Shown one piece after another: positions 40,401 to 55,400 of a DNA stretch of 64,000 nt. The notes below the pieces were generated by a model that was not told the origin of the DNA, did no database searches, and saw only the letters and a list, made by a program, of their open reading frames with translations. The translations under genes and the position numbers were made by a program. This DNA is from Rhopalosiphum padi (Eukaryota > Arthropoda > Insecta > Hemiptera > Aphididae): the NCBI RefSeq assembly GCF_020882245.1, contig NW_026869996.1:10342969-10406968 (forward strand). Direction: 5' to 3'. The stretch's first letter is position 1, and every line of letters starts with the position of its first letter.

Positions 40401-43400
40401 TAGTACATTTTCAACGTAGGATATTGATATTTAGCGTAGTGGTAGAAATGTGAATTCATGTCTCAGCATGTATTGAATGATCTGCTGTACTGCCATCTAA
40501 AAAAAAAATAGTAAGTTAAATATGTATAATGGTTGGAGGATAGAATGTCGCTACTAGACACCGTAAGGAGGACAACAATTTTTATATAACGACTATTACG
40601 TGGACAACACTGAATAATTTTGAAATGGAAACAATCAAAACATAAACTAACAGACAAACTTCATTTTTATTACAAAATTCTTGAAAACAATTTACAGTTG
40701 AAACTCAAATACAAATACGAATGTAAAACTGGAAAATGATATGAAATATAGACATAATATATAAACAGACGATAAGAAATAATAACTATGATAAGCCATA
40801 AAAGATAGTACCTACAAATATACCAGAATGTTTTGTAGAATATAAATGTACCTATTATAAGTGTGACTAAAGAATACATTTGTACAACTGAAAATTTGCT
40901 CCTTTTCAATATGAAAAAAGTGGGTATCGCTCCGCTGTATAGTAGAGATGGAGAGTAGGTCACTGGTCACTTTAATGGATGTGTTAAATTTGAATGCAAC
41001 GACGGGTAGCATTGTATACGAAAAACGATTCTGAACGGAGATGATTTGTCAGTCAATGATAATTAGTTGGATATATTATATTATTACCTATATTTAAATT
41101 GTAATATATCGTTATTTTACGCGATTTCGTAAAAAATTATATTTCATACGCACATAAAATGTTTTCTAAATTGACAATGGATTTTTTTTTGTTTACGGTT
41201 ACTTGAAGGAAAACTTATGGATAACCTAGTATTGGATTTGTGAACCTTAAGTATAAATCACAAAGATTTTATGAATTTTCAACTTCAAAATTCTTTGCAA
41301 ATTTTCGTGATTTCGATATATTTTCTAAACATTTGAACTTTAAATGCATATAAACAAAAATTGTGACTAACGATTTTTGATTTATTTTTTACTACGATAA
41401 GTTTCAATTATCTATAAGTAGCTTAAAAAATGTCAAAATATTTTGAAAATTTAATCGCAAATAGATAACGCTAATATAAACGTTTGTTGAAAATTTCAAG
41501 TATTTACAATGATTCGTTTTTGAGTTACAGCAAAATCAAAAAATCGATTTTGTCTTTTCAAAGAGGGGCTGAAGTCAAAACCGAAGCATTATTACTACTC
41601 CAAAAAGTGATGACGGACACAAAAATAATACAAACATCATTGTAAAATCAATACATTCATCACTCCGTTCAGAATCTAAAAATATTAATTTGTATTATTC
41701 GTCAAAATTGACTTGTAAAATCATATTTTATAGTTTTTATGAAGTAAAAATATCTGGTTAAATGAAACATGTGCAAGTTAAAAATTATAAATCAGAATCA
41801 TTTTCGTAATCGAGTAGTCAAGGATCAAGACACTTACTTGTGTTAACTTCGGGCATAAAATATGAACAATTCGTTTATAATATCAAAAATCTTTATTAAA
41901 TGAACAACAACTACACCCAATAGCTAAGTAAAAACAACCGTCAATTATGTCAAAAGGCCGTCCGGCGAACGGCACACACGCAACCAACTAGTTTTACTCT
42001 GAGGCGATCGGGCATCGGCCGACGGATGTCGTCCCCACTACCGCCCTCTGTCGGTGCATACATTTAATAATTTTGAGTGTTTTATAAGCAGTTTCAAAAT
42101 GGGAATTTGTCAAAATTATCATATAAAAACATGTATTATAGTGTATTCAAAATACCAGGTTAAATGAAAACACGTGAAAGATAATAATGGTAAATTTCTT
42201 AAACTATTGTTCAAGCTTCTAAACATTAACTTAATATTTGAGTGTTTTTATAAATGTTTTATAATGATCATTTAAATATAGTAAAAATAAAATATATTTA
42301 TAGCATAGGTAAATTTTAAGAATAAACAATACAAGCTAAAGGTGTTTACTATTATTTTATTCAGATATTTAACAAATCTCAATTGTTTCACAGCTATTAA
42401 TTTAGTATCAATTATATTCAATAACCATTGCACGCACATTGCATAAATCCAATATTATTATCAGTATCTTCTAGTCCATTTTCAACATAGGATGTTGATA
42501 CTTTCCTTGGTGGTAGAAATGTGAATTCGTGTCTCAGCGTGCCTTGATTGATCTGATATACTGCCAACTGAAAAAATGTAGTAAGTTAATAATGTATAAC
42601 GGTTGGAGAATAACTTGAGAATATAGTGTTTTACAGGCAGTTCAAAGTATGAATTTGTAATATTAGTCAATATTATCATATAAAAAACATGTTTTATAGT
42701 GTTTATTATTAAGTATGAGCCTAAATGAAATATATGGAAGTTAATAATGGTAAATAAGAACCATTTACTTAATATAATGGTTAGGGTTTTATGACACTAC
42801 CTTTTTGTAACACTACTATTAATTGAATATCAATTACATTCAATACCCATTACACGCACGTTGCATAAAAACCATTAATATTAGCAGTACCTTCTATTCC
42901 ATTTTCAACGGAAGATGTTGTAACTTTCCCAAGTGATAGAAATGTTAATTCATGGTCTCAGCATGCCTCGAGTGATCTGCTATACTGCCATCTAAAACAC
43001 AAAGTAGTCAGTTAAATATGTATAATGGTTAAAGAAATAATTTATAATGCTTAGCAACAAAAGAGATAGTACAAATCTACCAGAATGTTTTGTTGAGTTT
43101 TAATGTAAAACAAAATATAAGTAAAGAATACACTTGTACATTAACATAAAATTGCTGATTTTCAATATTAAAATAATAAGAGTTTGTAATACTTGTATAC
43201 ATTATACAATAAGAATCATTGTCATAATCTAGTAATCAAGGTTTCTAGACACTAACATGAGAATTGAGTGTTTTTATAAGCAGTTAAAAATATGACTTTG
43301 TAATATTTGTTAAAATTACCATATAAAATCATTTTTTATAGTGTTTATGAAGTATCAGCTTAAATGACCAATATGGATGTTAGTAATGGTAAATAAGAAT

Positions 43401-44156
43401 CATTTACTTAATCTAATTGTCTAGGTTTTCATGACACTAACTTGATAATTGAGATTCTTATGAGCAGCTAAAAATATGAATTTGTAATATGAGTCAAAAT
43501 TGTGATATATAAGCACGTTTTATAGTGTTTATTATTAAGTATGAGCCTAAATGAAATATATGGAAGTGAATAATGGTAAATAAGAACCATTTACTTAATA
43601 TAATGGTTAGGGTTTTATGACACTACCTTTTTGCAACACTACTATTAATTTAATATCAATTAAATTCAATACCCATTACACGCACGTTGCACAAAACCAT
43701 TATTATTAGCAGTGTCGTCTAGTACATTTTCAACGTAGGATGTTGATATTTAGCGTAGTGGTAGAAATGTGAATTCATGTGTCAGCATGTATTGAATGAT
43801 CTGCTGTACTGCCATCTAAAAATAAAAAATAGTCAGTTAAATATGTGTAGTGTTTGGAGAATAACTTGAGAATACAGTGTTTTACAAGCAGTTCAAAGTA
43901 TGACTTTGTAATGTTTGTTTAAATTATCATATCAAAATTATGATATTAAATCATTTTTTATTGTGTGTATGAAGCATCAACTTAAATGTAATATTTGAAA
44001 GTCAATTATGGAAAATTAGAATCATTTGCTTATAATCTAATGGTCAGGGTTTCATGACACTGACTTTTTGTTACACTACTATTAATTTAATATCAATTAA
44101 ATTCAATACCCATTACACGCACGTTGCACAAAACCATTATTATTAGCAGTATCGTC
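40401..44156 (+). repeat. Unit 12, 3,756 bp, trimer position 3 with six +1 indels
   Basis: It has no 16-bp deletion and has A in GCGTAGTGG of N_D. It exceeds 3,750 by exactly six, matched by single added bases in short runs near 42167, 42245, 42867, 43041, 43271 and 43426. These are more likely sequencing or polishing errors than real variants. Confidence 0.9.
41027..41676. mobile_element. 650-bp TIR element, unit 12
   Basis: Both 14-bp inverted ends are present; length is as in the reference copy. Confidence 0.6.
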
Positions 44157-44783
44157 TAGTACATTTTCAACGTAGGATATTGATATTTAGCGTAGTGGTA
44201 GAAATGTGAATTCATGTCTCAGCATGTATTGAATGATCTGCTGTACTGCCATCTAAAAAAAAAATAGTAAGTTAAATATGTATAATGGTTGGAGGATAGA
44301 ATGTCGCTACTAGACACCGTAAGGAGGACAACAATTTTTATATAACGACTATTACGTGGACAACACTGAATAATTTTGAAATGGAAACAATCAAAACATA
44401 AACTAACAGACAAACTTCATTTTTATTACAAAATTCTTGAAAACAATTTACAGTTGAAACTCAAATACAAATACGAATGTAAAAACTGGAAAATGATATG
44501 AAATATAGACATAATATATAAACAGACGATAAGAAATAATAACTATGATAAGCCATAAAAGATAGTACCTACAAATATACCAGAATGTTTTGTAGAATAT
44601 AAATGTACCTATTATAAGTGTGACTAAAGAATACATTTGTACAACTGAAAATTTGCTCCTTTTCAATATGAAAAAAGTGGGTATCGCTCCGCTGTATAGT
44701 AGAGATGGAGAGTAGGTCACTGGTCACTTTAATGGATGTGTTAAATTTGAATGCAACGACGGGTAGCATTGTATACGAAAAAC

Positions 44784-45433
44784 GATTCTGAACGGAGATG
44801 ATTTGTCAGTCAATGATAATTAGTTGGATATATTATATTATTACCTATATTTAAATTGTAATATATCGTTATTTTACGCGATTTCGTAAAAAATTATATT
44901 TCATACGCACATAAAATGTTTTCTAAATTGACAATGGATTTTTTTTTGTTTACGGTTACTTGAAGGAAAACTTATGGATAACCTAGTATTGGATTTGTGA
45001 ACCTTAAGTATAAATCACAAAGATTTTATGAATTTTCAACTTCAAAATTCTTTGCAAATTTTCGTGATTTCGATATATTTTCTAAACATTTGAACTTTAA
45101 ATGCATATAAACAAAAATTGTGACTAACGATTTTTGATTTATTTTTTACTACGATAAGTTTCAATTATCTATAAGTAGCTTAAAAAATGTCAAAATATTT
45201 TGAAAATTTAATCGCAAATAGATAACGCTAATATAAACGTTTGTTGAAAATTTCAAGTATTTACAATGATTCGTTTTTGAGTTACAGCAAAATCAAAAAA
45301 TCGATTTTGTCTTTTCAAAGAGGGGCTGAAGTCAAAACCGAAGCATTATTACTACTCCAAAAAGTGATGACGGACACAAAAATAATACAAACATCATTGT
45401 AAAATCAATACATTCATCACTCCGTTCAGAATC
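44784..45433. mobile_element. 650-bp TIR element, unit 13
   Basis: Both 14-bp inverted ends are present. The copy is 650 bp and lies outside the part of unit 13 that is duplicated. Confidence 0.6.
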
Positions 45434-46640
45434 TAAAAATATTAATTTGTATTATTCGTCAAAATTGACTTGTAAAATCATATTTTATAGTTTTTATGAA
45501 GTAAAAATATCTGGTTAAATGAAACATGTGCAAGTTAAAAATTATAAATCAGAATCATTTTCGTAATCGAGTAGTCAAGGATCAAGACACTTACTTGTGT
45601 TAACTTCGGGCATAAAATATGAACAATTCGTTTATAATATCAAAAATCTTTATTAAATGAACAACAACTACACCCAATAGCTAAGTAAAAACAACCGTCA
45701 ATTATGTCAAAAGGCCGTCCGGCGAACGGCACACACGCAACCAACTAGTTTTACTCTGAGGCGATCGGGCATCGGCCGACGGATGTCGTCCCCACTACCG
45801 CCCTCTGTCGGTGCATACATTTAATAATTTTGAGTGTTTTTATAAGCAGTTTCAAAATGGGAATTTGTCAAAATTATCATATAAAAACATGTATTATAGT
45901 GTATTCAAAATACCAGGTTAAATGAAACACGTGAAAGATAATAATGGTAAATTTCTTAAACTATTGTTCAAGCTTCTAAACATTAACTTAATATTTGAGT
46001 GTTTTATAAATGTTTTATAATGATCATTTAAATATAGTAAAAATAAAATATATTTATAGCATAGGTAAATTTTAAGAATAAACAATACAAGCTAAAGGTG
46101 TTTACTATTATTTTATTCAGATATTTAACAAATCTCAATTGTTTCACAGCTATTAATTTAGTATCAATTATATTCAATAACCATTGCACGCACATTGCAT
46201 AAATCCAATATTATTATCAGTATCTTCTAGTCCATTTTCAACATAGGATGTTGATACTTTCCTTGGTGGTAGAAATGTGAATTCGTGTCTCAGCGTGCCT
46301 TGATTGATCTGATATACTGCCAACTGAAAAAATGTAGTAAGTTAATAATGTATAACGGTTGGAGAATAACTTGAGAATATAGTGTTTTACAGGCAGTTCA
46401 AAGTATGAATTTGTAATATTAGTCAATATTATCATATAAAAAACATGTTTTATAGTGTTTATTATTAAGTATGAGCCTAAATGAAATATATGGAAGTTAA
46501 TAATGGTAAATAAGAACCATTTACTTAATATAATGGTTAGGGTTTTATGACACTACCTTTTTGTAACACTACTATTAATTGAATATCAATTACATTCAAT
46601 ACCCATTACACGCACGTTGCAATAAAACCATTAATATTAG

Positions 46641-48285
46641 CAGTACCTTCTATTCCATTTTCAACGGAAGATGTTGTAACTTTCCCAAGTGATAGAAATG
46701 TTAATTCATGGTCTCAGCATGCCTCGAGTGATCTGCTATACTGCCATCTAAAACACAAAGTAGTCAGTTAAATATGTATAATGGTTAAAGAAATAATTAT
46801 AATGCTTAGCAACAAAAGAGATAGTACAAATCTACCAGAATGTTTTGTTGAGTTTTAATGTAAAACAAAATATAAGTAAAGAATACACTTGTACATTAAC
46901 ATAAAATTGCTGATTTTCAATATTAAAATAATAAGAGTTTGTAATACTTGTATACATTATACAATAAGAATCATTGTCATAATCTAGTAATCAAGGTTTC
47001 TAGACACTAACATGAGAATTGAGTGTTTTATAAGCAGTTAAAAATATGACTTTGTAATATTTGTTAAAATTACCATATAAAATCATTTTTTATAGTGTTT
47101 ATGAAGTATCAGCTTAAATGACCAATATGGATGTTAGTAATGGTAAATAAGAATCATTTACTTAATCTAATTGTCTAGGTTTCATGACACTAACTTGATA
47201 ATTGAGATTCTTATGAGCAGCTAAAAATATGAATTTGTAATATGAGTCAAAATTGTGATATATAAGCACGTTTTATAGTGTTTATTATTAAGTATGAGCC
47301 TAAATGAAATATATGGAAGTGAATAATGGTAAATAAGAACCATTTACTTAATATAATGGTTAGGGTTTTATGACACTACCTTTTTGCAACACTACTATTA
47401 ATTTAATATCAATTAAATTCAATACCCATTACACGCACGTTGCACAAAACCATTATTATTAGCAGTACCTTCTATTCCATTTTCAACGGAAGATGTTGTA
47501 ACTTTCCCAAGTGATAGAAATGTTAATTCATGGTCTCAGCATGCCTCGAGTGATCTGCTATACTGCCATCTAAAACACAAAGTAGTCAGTTAAATATGTA
47601 TAATGGTTAAAGAAATAATTATAATGCTTAGCAACAAAAGAGATAGTACAAATCTACCAGAATGTTTTGTTGAGTTTTAATGTAAAACAAAAATATAAGT
47701 AAAGAATACACTTGTACATTAACATAAAATTGCTGATTTTCAATATTAAAATAATAAGAGTTTGTAATACTTGTATACATTATACAATAAGAATCATTGT
47801 CATAATCTAGTAATCAAGGTTTCTAGACACTAACATGAGAATTGAGTGTTTTATAAGCAGTTAAAAATATGACTTTGTAATATTTGTTAAAATTACCATA
47901 TAAAATCATTTTTTATAGTGTTTATGAAGTATCAGCTTAAATGACCAATATGGATGTTAGTAATGGTAAATAAGAATCATTTACTTAATCTAATTGTCTA
48001 GGTTTCATGACACTAACTTGATAATTGAGATTCTTAAGAGCAGCTAAAAATATGAATTTGTAATATGAGTCAAAATTGTGATATATAAGCACGTTTTATA
48101 GTGTTTATTATTAAGTATGAGCCTAAATGAAATATATGGAAGTGAATAATGGTAAATAAGAACCATTTACTTAATATAATGGTTAGGGTTTTATGACACT
48201 ACCTTTTTGCAACACTACTATTAATTTAATATCAATTAAATTCAATACCCATTACACGCACGTTGCACAAAACCATTATTATTAG
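46641..48285 (+). repeat. 822-bp tandem duplication inside unit 13
   Basis: Segment 46641-47462 (from CAGTACCTTCTATTCC of N_C to the first part of N_D) is repeated at 47463-48285, with one added base in an A run. At 47463 the start of N_D is joined to N_C, within the CATTA...TTAGCAGT stretch the two modules share. This is the product expected when N_D of one copy crosses over with N_C of another. It lies in the stretch with suspect base calls, so an assembly origin is also possible. Confidence 0.85.
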
Positions 48286-48736
48286 CAGTGTCGTCTAGTA
48301 CATTTTTCAACGTAGGATGTTGATATTTTGCATAGTGGTAGAAATGTGAATTCATGTCTCAGCATATTCTATTGAATGATCTGCTGTACTGCCATCTAAA
48401 AATAAAAAATAGTCAGTTAAATATGTATAGTGTTTGGAGAATAACTTGAGAATACAGTGTTTTACAAGCAGTTCAAAGTATGACTTTGTAATGTTTGTTT
48501 AAATTATCATATCAAAATTATGATATTAAATCATTTTTTATTGTGTGTATGAAGCATCACCTTAAATGTAATATTTGAAAGTCAATTATGGAAAATTAGA
48601 ATCATTTGCTTATAATCTAATGGTCAGGGTTTCATGACACTGACTTTTTGTTACACTACTATTAATTTAATATCAATTAAATTCAATACCCATTACACGC
48701 ACGTTGCACAAAACCATTATTATTAGCAGTATCGTC

Positions 48737-51700
48737 TAGTACATTTTCAACGTAGGATATTGATATTTAGCGTAGTGGTAGAAATGTGAATTCATGTCTC
48801 AGCATGTATTGAATGATCTGCTGTACTGCCATCTAAAAAAAAAATAGTAAGTTAAATATGTATAATGGTTGGAGGATAGAATGGTCGCTACTAGACACCG
48901 TAAGGAGGACAACAATTTTTATATAACGACTATTACGTGGACAACACTGAATAATTTTGAAATGGAAACAATCAAAACATAAACTAACAGACAAACTTCA
49001 TTTTTATTACAAAATTCTTGAAAACAATTTACAGTTGAAACTCAAATACAAATACGAATGTAAAACTGGAAAATGATATGAAATATAGACATAATATATA
49101 AACAGACGATAAGAAATAATAACTATGATAAGCCATAAAAGATAGTACCTACAAATATACCAGAATGTTTTGTAGAATATAAATGTACCTATTATAAGTG
49201 TGACTAAAGAATACATTTGTACAACTGAAAAATTTGCTCCTTTTCAATATGAAAAAAGTGGGTATCGCTCCGCTGTATAGTAGAGATGGAGAGTAGGTCA
49301 CTGGTCACTTTAATGGATGTGTTAAATTTGAATGCAACGACGGGTAGCATTGTATACGAAAAACGATTCTGAACGGAGATGATTTGTCAGTCAATGATAA
49401 TTAGTTGGATATATTATATTATTACCTATATTTAAATTGTAATATATCGTTATTTTACGCGATTTCGTAAAAAATTATATTTCATACGCACATAAAATGT
49501 TTTCTAAATTGACAATGGATTTTTTTTTTGTTTACGGTTACTTGAAGGAAAACTTATGGATAACCTAGTATTGGATTTGTGAACCTTAAGTATAAATCAC
49601 AAAGATTTTATGAATTTTCAACTTCAAAATTCTTTGCAAATTTTCGTGATTTCGATATATTTTCTAAACATTTGAACTTTAAATGCATATAAACAAAAAT
49701 TGTGACTAACGATTTTTGATTTATTTTTTACTACGATAAGTTTCAATTATCTATAAGTAGCTTAAAAAATGTCAAAATATTTTGAAAATTTAATCGCAAA
49801 TAGATAACGCTAATATAAACGTTTGTTGAAAATTTCAAGTATTTACAATGATTCGTTTTTGAGTTACAGCAAAATCAAAAAATCGATTTTGTCTTTTCAA
49901 AGAGGGGCTGAAGTCAAAACCGAAGCATTATTACTACTCCAAAAAGTGATGACGGACACAAAAATAATACAAACATCATTGTAAAAATCAATACATTCAT
50001 CACTCCGTTCAGAATCTAAAAATATTAATTTGTATTATTCGTCAAAATTGACTTGTAAAATCATATTTTATAGTTTTTATGAAGTAAAAATATCTGGTTA
50101 AATGAAACATGTGCAAGTTAAAAATTATAAATCAGAATCATTTTCGTAATCGAGTAGTCAAGGATCAAGACACTTACTTGTGTTAACTTCGGGCATAAAA
50201 TATGAACAATTCGTTTATAATATCAAAAATCTTTATTAAATGAACAACAACTACACCCAATAGCTAAGTAAAAACAACCGTCAATTATGTCAAAAAGGCC
50301 GTCCGGCGAACGGCACACACGCAACCAACTAGTTTTACTCTGAGGCGATCGGGCATCGGCCGACGGATGTCGTCCCCACTACCGCCCTCTGTCGGTGCAT
50401 ACATTTAATAATTTTGAGTGTTTTATAAGCAGTTTCAAAATGGGAATTTGTCAAAATTATCATATAAAAACATGTATTATAGTGTATTCAAAATACCAGG
50501 TTAAATGAAACACGTGAAAGATAATAATGGTAAATTTCTTAAACTATTGTTCAAGCTTCTAAACATTAACTTAATATTTGAGTGTTTTATAAATGTTTTA
50601 TAATGATCATTTAAATATAGTAAAAATAAAATATATTTATAGCATAGGTAAATTTTAAGAATAAACAATACAAGCTAAAGGTGTTTACTATTATTTTATT
50701 CAGATATTTAACAAATCTCAATTGTTTCACAGCTATTAATTTAGTATCAATTATATTCAATAACCATTGCACGCACATTGCATAAATCCAATATTATTAT
50801 CAGTATCTTCTAGTCCATTTTCAACATAGGATGTTGATACTTTCCTTGGTGGTAGAAATGTGAATTCGTGTCTCAGCGTGCCTTGATTGATCTGATATAC
50901 TGCCAACTGAAAAAATGTAGTAAGTTAATAATGTATAACGGTTGGAGAATAACTTGAGAATATAGTGTTTTACAGGCAGTTCAAAGTATGAATTTGTAAT
51001 ATTAGTCAATATTATCATATAAAAAACATGTTTTATAGTGTTTATTATTAAGTATGAGCCTAAATGAAATATATGGAAGTTAATAATGGTAAATAAGAAC
51101 CATTTACTTAATATAATGGTTAGGGTTTTATGACACTACTATTAATTGAATATCAATTACATTCAATACCCATTACACGCACGTTGCATAAAACCATTAA
51201 TATTAGCAGTACCTTCTATTCCATTTTCAACGGAAGATGTTGTAACTTTCCCAAGTGATAGAAATGTTAATTCATGGTCTCAGCATGCCTCGAGTGATCT
51301 GCTATACTGCCATCTAAAACACAAAGTAGTCAGTTAAATATGTATAATGGTTAAAGAAATAATTATAATGCTTAGCAACAAAAGAGATAGTACAAATCTA
51401 CCAGAATGTTTTGTTGAGTTTTAATGTAAAACAAAATATAAGTAAAGAATACACTTGTACATTAACATAAAATTGCTGATTTTCAATATTAAAATAATAA
51501 GAGTTTGTAATACTTGTATACATTATACAATAAGAATCATTGTCATAATCTAGTAATCAAGGTTTCTAGACACTAACATGAGAATTGAGTGTTTTATAAG
51601 CAGTTAAAAATATGACTTTGTAATATTTGTTAAAATTACCATATAAAATCATTTTTTATAGTGTTTATGAAGTATCAGCTTAAATGACCAATATGGATGT

Positions 51701-52475
51701 TAGTAATGGTAAATAAGAATCATTTACTTAATCTAATTGTCTAGGTTTCATGACACTAACTTGATAATTGAGATTCTTATGAGCAGCTAAAAATATGAAT
51801 TTGTAATATGAGTCAAAATTGTGATATATAAGCACGTTTTATAGTGTTTATTATTAAGTATGAGCCTAAATGAAATATATGGAAGTGAATAATGGTAAAT
51901 AAGAACCATTTACTTAATATAATGGTTAGGGTTTTATGACACTACCTTTTTGCAACACTACTATTAATTTAATATCAATTAAATTCAATACCCATTACAC
52001 GCACGTTGCACAAAACCATTATTATTAGCAGTGTCGTCTAGTACATTTTCAACGTAGGATGTTGATATTTAGCGTGGTGGTAGAAATGTGAATTCATGTG
52101 TCAGCATGTATTGAATGATCTGCTGTACTGCCATCTAAAAATAAAAAATAGTCAGTTAAATATGTGTAGTGTTTGGAGAATAACTTGAGAATACAGTGTT
52201 TTACAAGCAGTTCAAAGTATGACTTTGTAATGTTTGTTTAAATTATCATATCAAAATTATGATATTAAATCATTTTTTATTGTGTGTATGAAGCATCAAC
52301 TTAAATGTAATATTTGAAAGTCAATTATGGAAAATTAGAATCATTTGCTTATAATCTAATGGTCAGGGTTTCATGACACTGACTTTTTGTTACACTACTA
52401 TTAATTTAATATCAATTAAATTCAATACCCATTACACGCACGTTGCACAAAACCATTATTATTAGCAGTATCGTC
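48737..52475 (+). repeat. Unit 14, 3,739 bp, 16-bp deletion plus five +1 indels
   Basis: The length is 3,734 plus five single added bases near 48893, 49228, 49520, 49983 and 50292. It carries the 16-bp deletion (junction about 51134-51139) and GCGTGGTGG, so it corresponds to trimer position 2. Confidence 0.9.
49365..50016. mobile_element. 652-bp TIR element, unit 14
   Basis: Both ends are intact. It is two bases longer than the other copies because of single additions in a T run (about 49520-49529) and an A run (about 49983-49987). Confidence 0.6.
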
Positions 52476-55400
52476 TAGTACATTTTCAACGTAGGATATT
52501 GATATTTAGCGTAGTGGTAGAAATGTGAATTCATGTCTCAGCATGTATTGAATGATCTGCTGTACTGCCATCTAAAAAAAAAATAGTAAGTTAAATATGT
52601 ATAATGGTTGGAGGATAGAATGTCGCTACTAGACACCGTAAGGAGGACAACAATTTTTATATAACGACTATTACGTGGACAACACTGAATAATTTTGAAA
52701 TGGAAACAATCAAAACATAAACTAACAGACAAACTTCATTTTTATTACAAAATTCTTGAAAACAATTTACAGTTGAAACTCAAATACAAATACGAATGTA
52801 AAACTGGAAAATGATATGAAATATAGACATAATATATAAACAGACGATAAGAAATAATAACTATGATAAGCCATAAAAGATAGTACCTACAAATATACCA
52901 GAATGTTTTGTAGAATATAAATGTACCTATTATAAGTGTGACTAAAGAATACATTTGTACAACTGAAAATTTGCTCCTTTTCAATATGAAAAAAGTGGGT
53001 ATCGCTCCGCTGTATAGTAGAGATGGAGAGTAGGTCACTGGTCACTTTAATGGATGTGTTAAATTTGAATGCAACGACGGGTAGCATTGTATACGAAAAA
53101 CGATTCTGAACGGAGATGATTTGTCAGTCAATGATAATTAGTTGGATATATTATATTATTACCTATATTTAAATTGTAATATATCGTTATTTTACGCGAT
53201 TTCGTAAAAAATTATATTTCATACGCACATAAAATGTTTTCTAAATTGACAATGGATTTTTTTTTGTTTACGGTTACTTGAAGGAAAACTTATGGATAAC
53301 CTAGTATTGGATTTGTGAACCTTAAGTATAAATCACAAAGATTTTATGAATTTTCAACTTCAAAATTCTTTGCAAATTTTCGTGATTTCGATATATTTTC
53401 TAAACATTTGAACTTTAAATGCATATAAACAAAAATTGTGACTAACGATTTTTGATTTATTTTTTACTACGATAAGTTTCAATTATCTATAAGTAGCTTA
53501 AAAAATGTCAAAATATTTTGAAAATTTAATCGCAAATAGATAACGCTAATATAAACGTTTGTTGAAAATTTCAAGTATTTACAATGATTCGTTTTTGAGT
53601 TACAGCAAAATCAAAAAATCGATTTTGTCTTTTCAAAGAGGGGCTGAAGTCAAAACCGAAGCATTATTACTACTCCAAAAAGTGATGACGGACACAAAAA
53701 TAATACAAACATCATTGTAAAATCAATACATTCATCACTCCGTTCAGAATCTAAAAATATTAATTTGTATTATTCGTCAAAATTGACTTGTAAAATCATA
53801 TTTTATAGTTTTTATGAAGTAAAAATATCTGGTTAAATGAAACATGTGCAAGTTAAAAATTATAAATCAGAATCATTTTCGTAATCGAGTAGTCAAGGAT
53901 CAAGACACTTACTTGTGTTAACTTCGGGCATAAAATATGAACAATTCGTTTATAATATCAAAAATCTTTATTAAATGAACAACAACTACACCCAATAGCT
54001 AAGTAAAAACAACCGTCAATTATGTCAAAAGGCCGTCCGGCGAACGGCACACACGCAACCAACTAGTTTTACTCTGAGGCGATCGGGCATCGGCCGACGG
54101 ATGTCGTCCCCACTACCGCCCTCTGTCGGTGCATACATTTAATAATTTTGAGTGTTTTATAAGCAGTTTCAAAATGGGAATTTGTCAAAATTATCATATA
54201 AAAACATGTATTATAGTGTATTCAAAATACCAGGTTAAATGAAACACGTGAAAGATAATAATGGTAAATTTCTTAAACTATTGTTCAAGCTTCTAAACAT
54301 TAACTTAATATTTGAGTGTTTTATAAATGTTTTATAATGATCATTTAAATATAGTAAAAATAAAATATATTTATAGCATAGGTAAATTTTAAGAATAAAC
54401 AATACAAGCTAAAGGTGTTTACTATTATTTTATTCAGATATTTAACAAATCTCAATTGTTTCACAGCTATTAATTTAGTATCAATTATATTCAATAACCA
54501 TTGCACGCACATTGCATAAATCCAATATTATTATCAGTATCTTCTAGTCCATTTTCAACATAGGATGTTGATACTTTCCTTGGTGGTAGAAATGTGAATT
54601 CGTGTCTCAGCGTGCCTTGATTGATCTGATATACTGCCAACTGAAAAAATGTAGTAAGTTAATAATGTATAACGGTTGGAGAATAACTTGAGAATATAGT
54701 GTTTTACAGGCAGTTCAAAGTATGAATTTGTAATATTAGTCAATATTATCATATAAAAAACATGTTTTATAGTGTTTATTATTAAGTATGAGCCTAAATG
54801 AAATATATGGAAGTTAATAATGGTAAATAAGAACCATTTACTTAATATAATGGTTAGGGTTTTATGACACTACCTTTTTGTAACACTACTATTAATTGAA
54901 TATCAATTACATTCAATACCCATTACACGCACGTTGCATAAAACCATTAATATTAGCAGTACCTTCTATTCCATTTTCAACGGAAGATGTTGTAACTTTC
55001 CCAAGTGATAGAAATGTTAATTCATGGTCTCAGCATGCCTCGAGTGATCTGCTATACTGCCATCTAAAACACAAAGTAGTCAGTTAAATATGTATAATGG
55101 TTAAAGAAATAATTATAATGCTTAGCAACAAAAGAGATAGTACAAATCTACCAGAATGTTTTGTTGAGTTTTAATGTAAAACAAAATATAAGTAAAGAAT
55201 ACACTTGTACATTAACATAAAATTGCTGATTTTCAATATTAAAATAATAAGAGTTTGTAATACTTGTATACATTATACAATAAGAATCATTGTCATAATC
55301 TAGTAATCAAGGTTTCTAGACACTAACATGAGAATTGAGTGTTTTATAAGCAGTTAAAAATATGACTTTGTAATATTTGTTAAAATTACCATATAAAATC

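Larger units (their letters stand above)
44157..48736 (+). repeat. Unit 13, 4,580 bp, with internal 822-bp duplication
   Basis: It is 830 bp longer than a standard unit. Of this, 822 bp is a tandem duplication of the N_C to N_D-start segment. The remaining 8 are added bases: runs near 44481, 45837, 46621, 47689 and 48303, plus 3 extra bases in N_D near 48365. The final N_D also has substitutions not seen in other units (TTTTGCATAGTGG). Confidence 0.85.
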
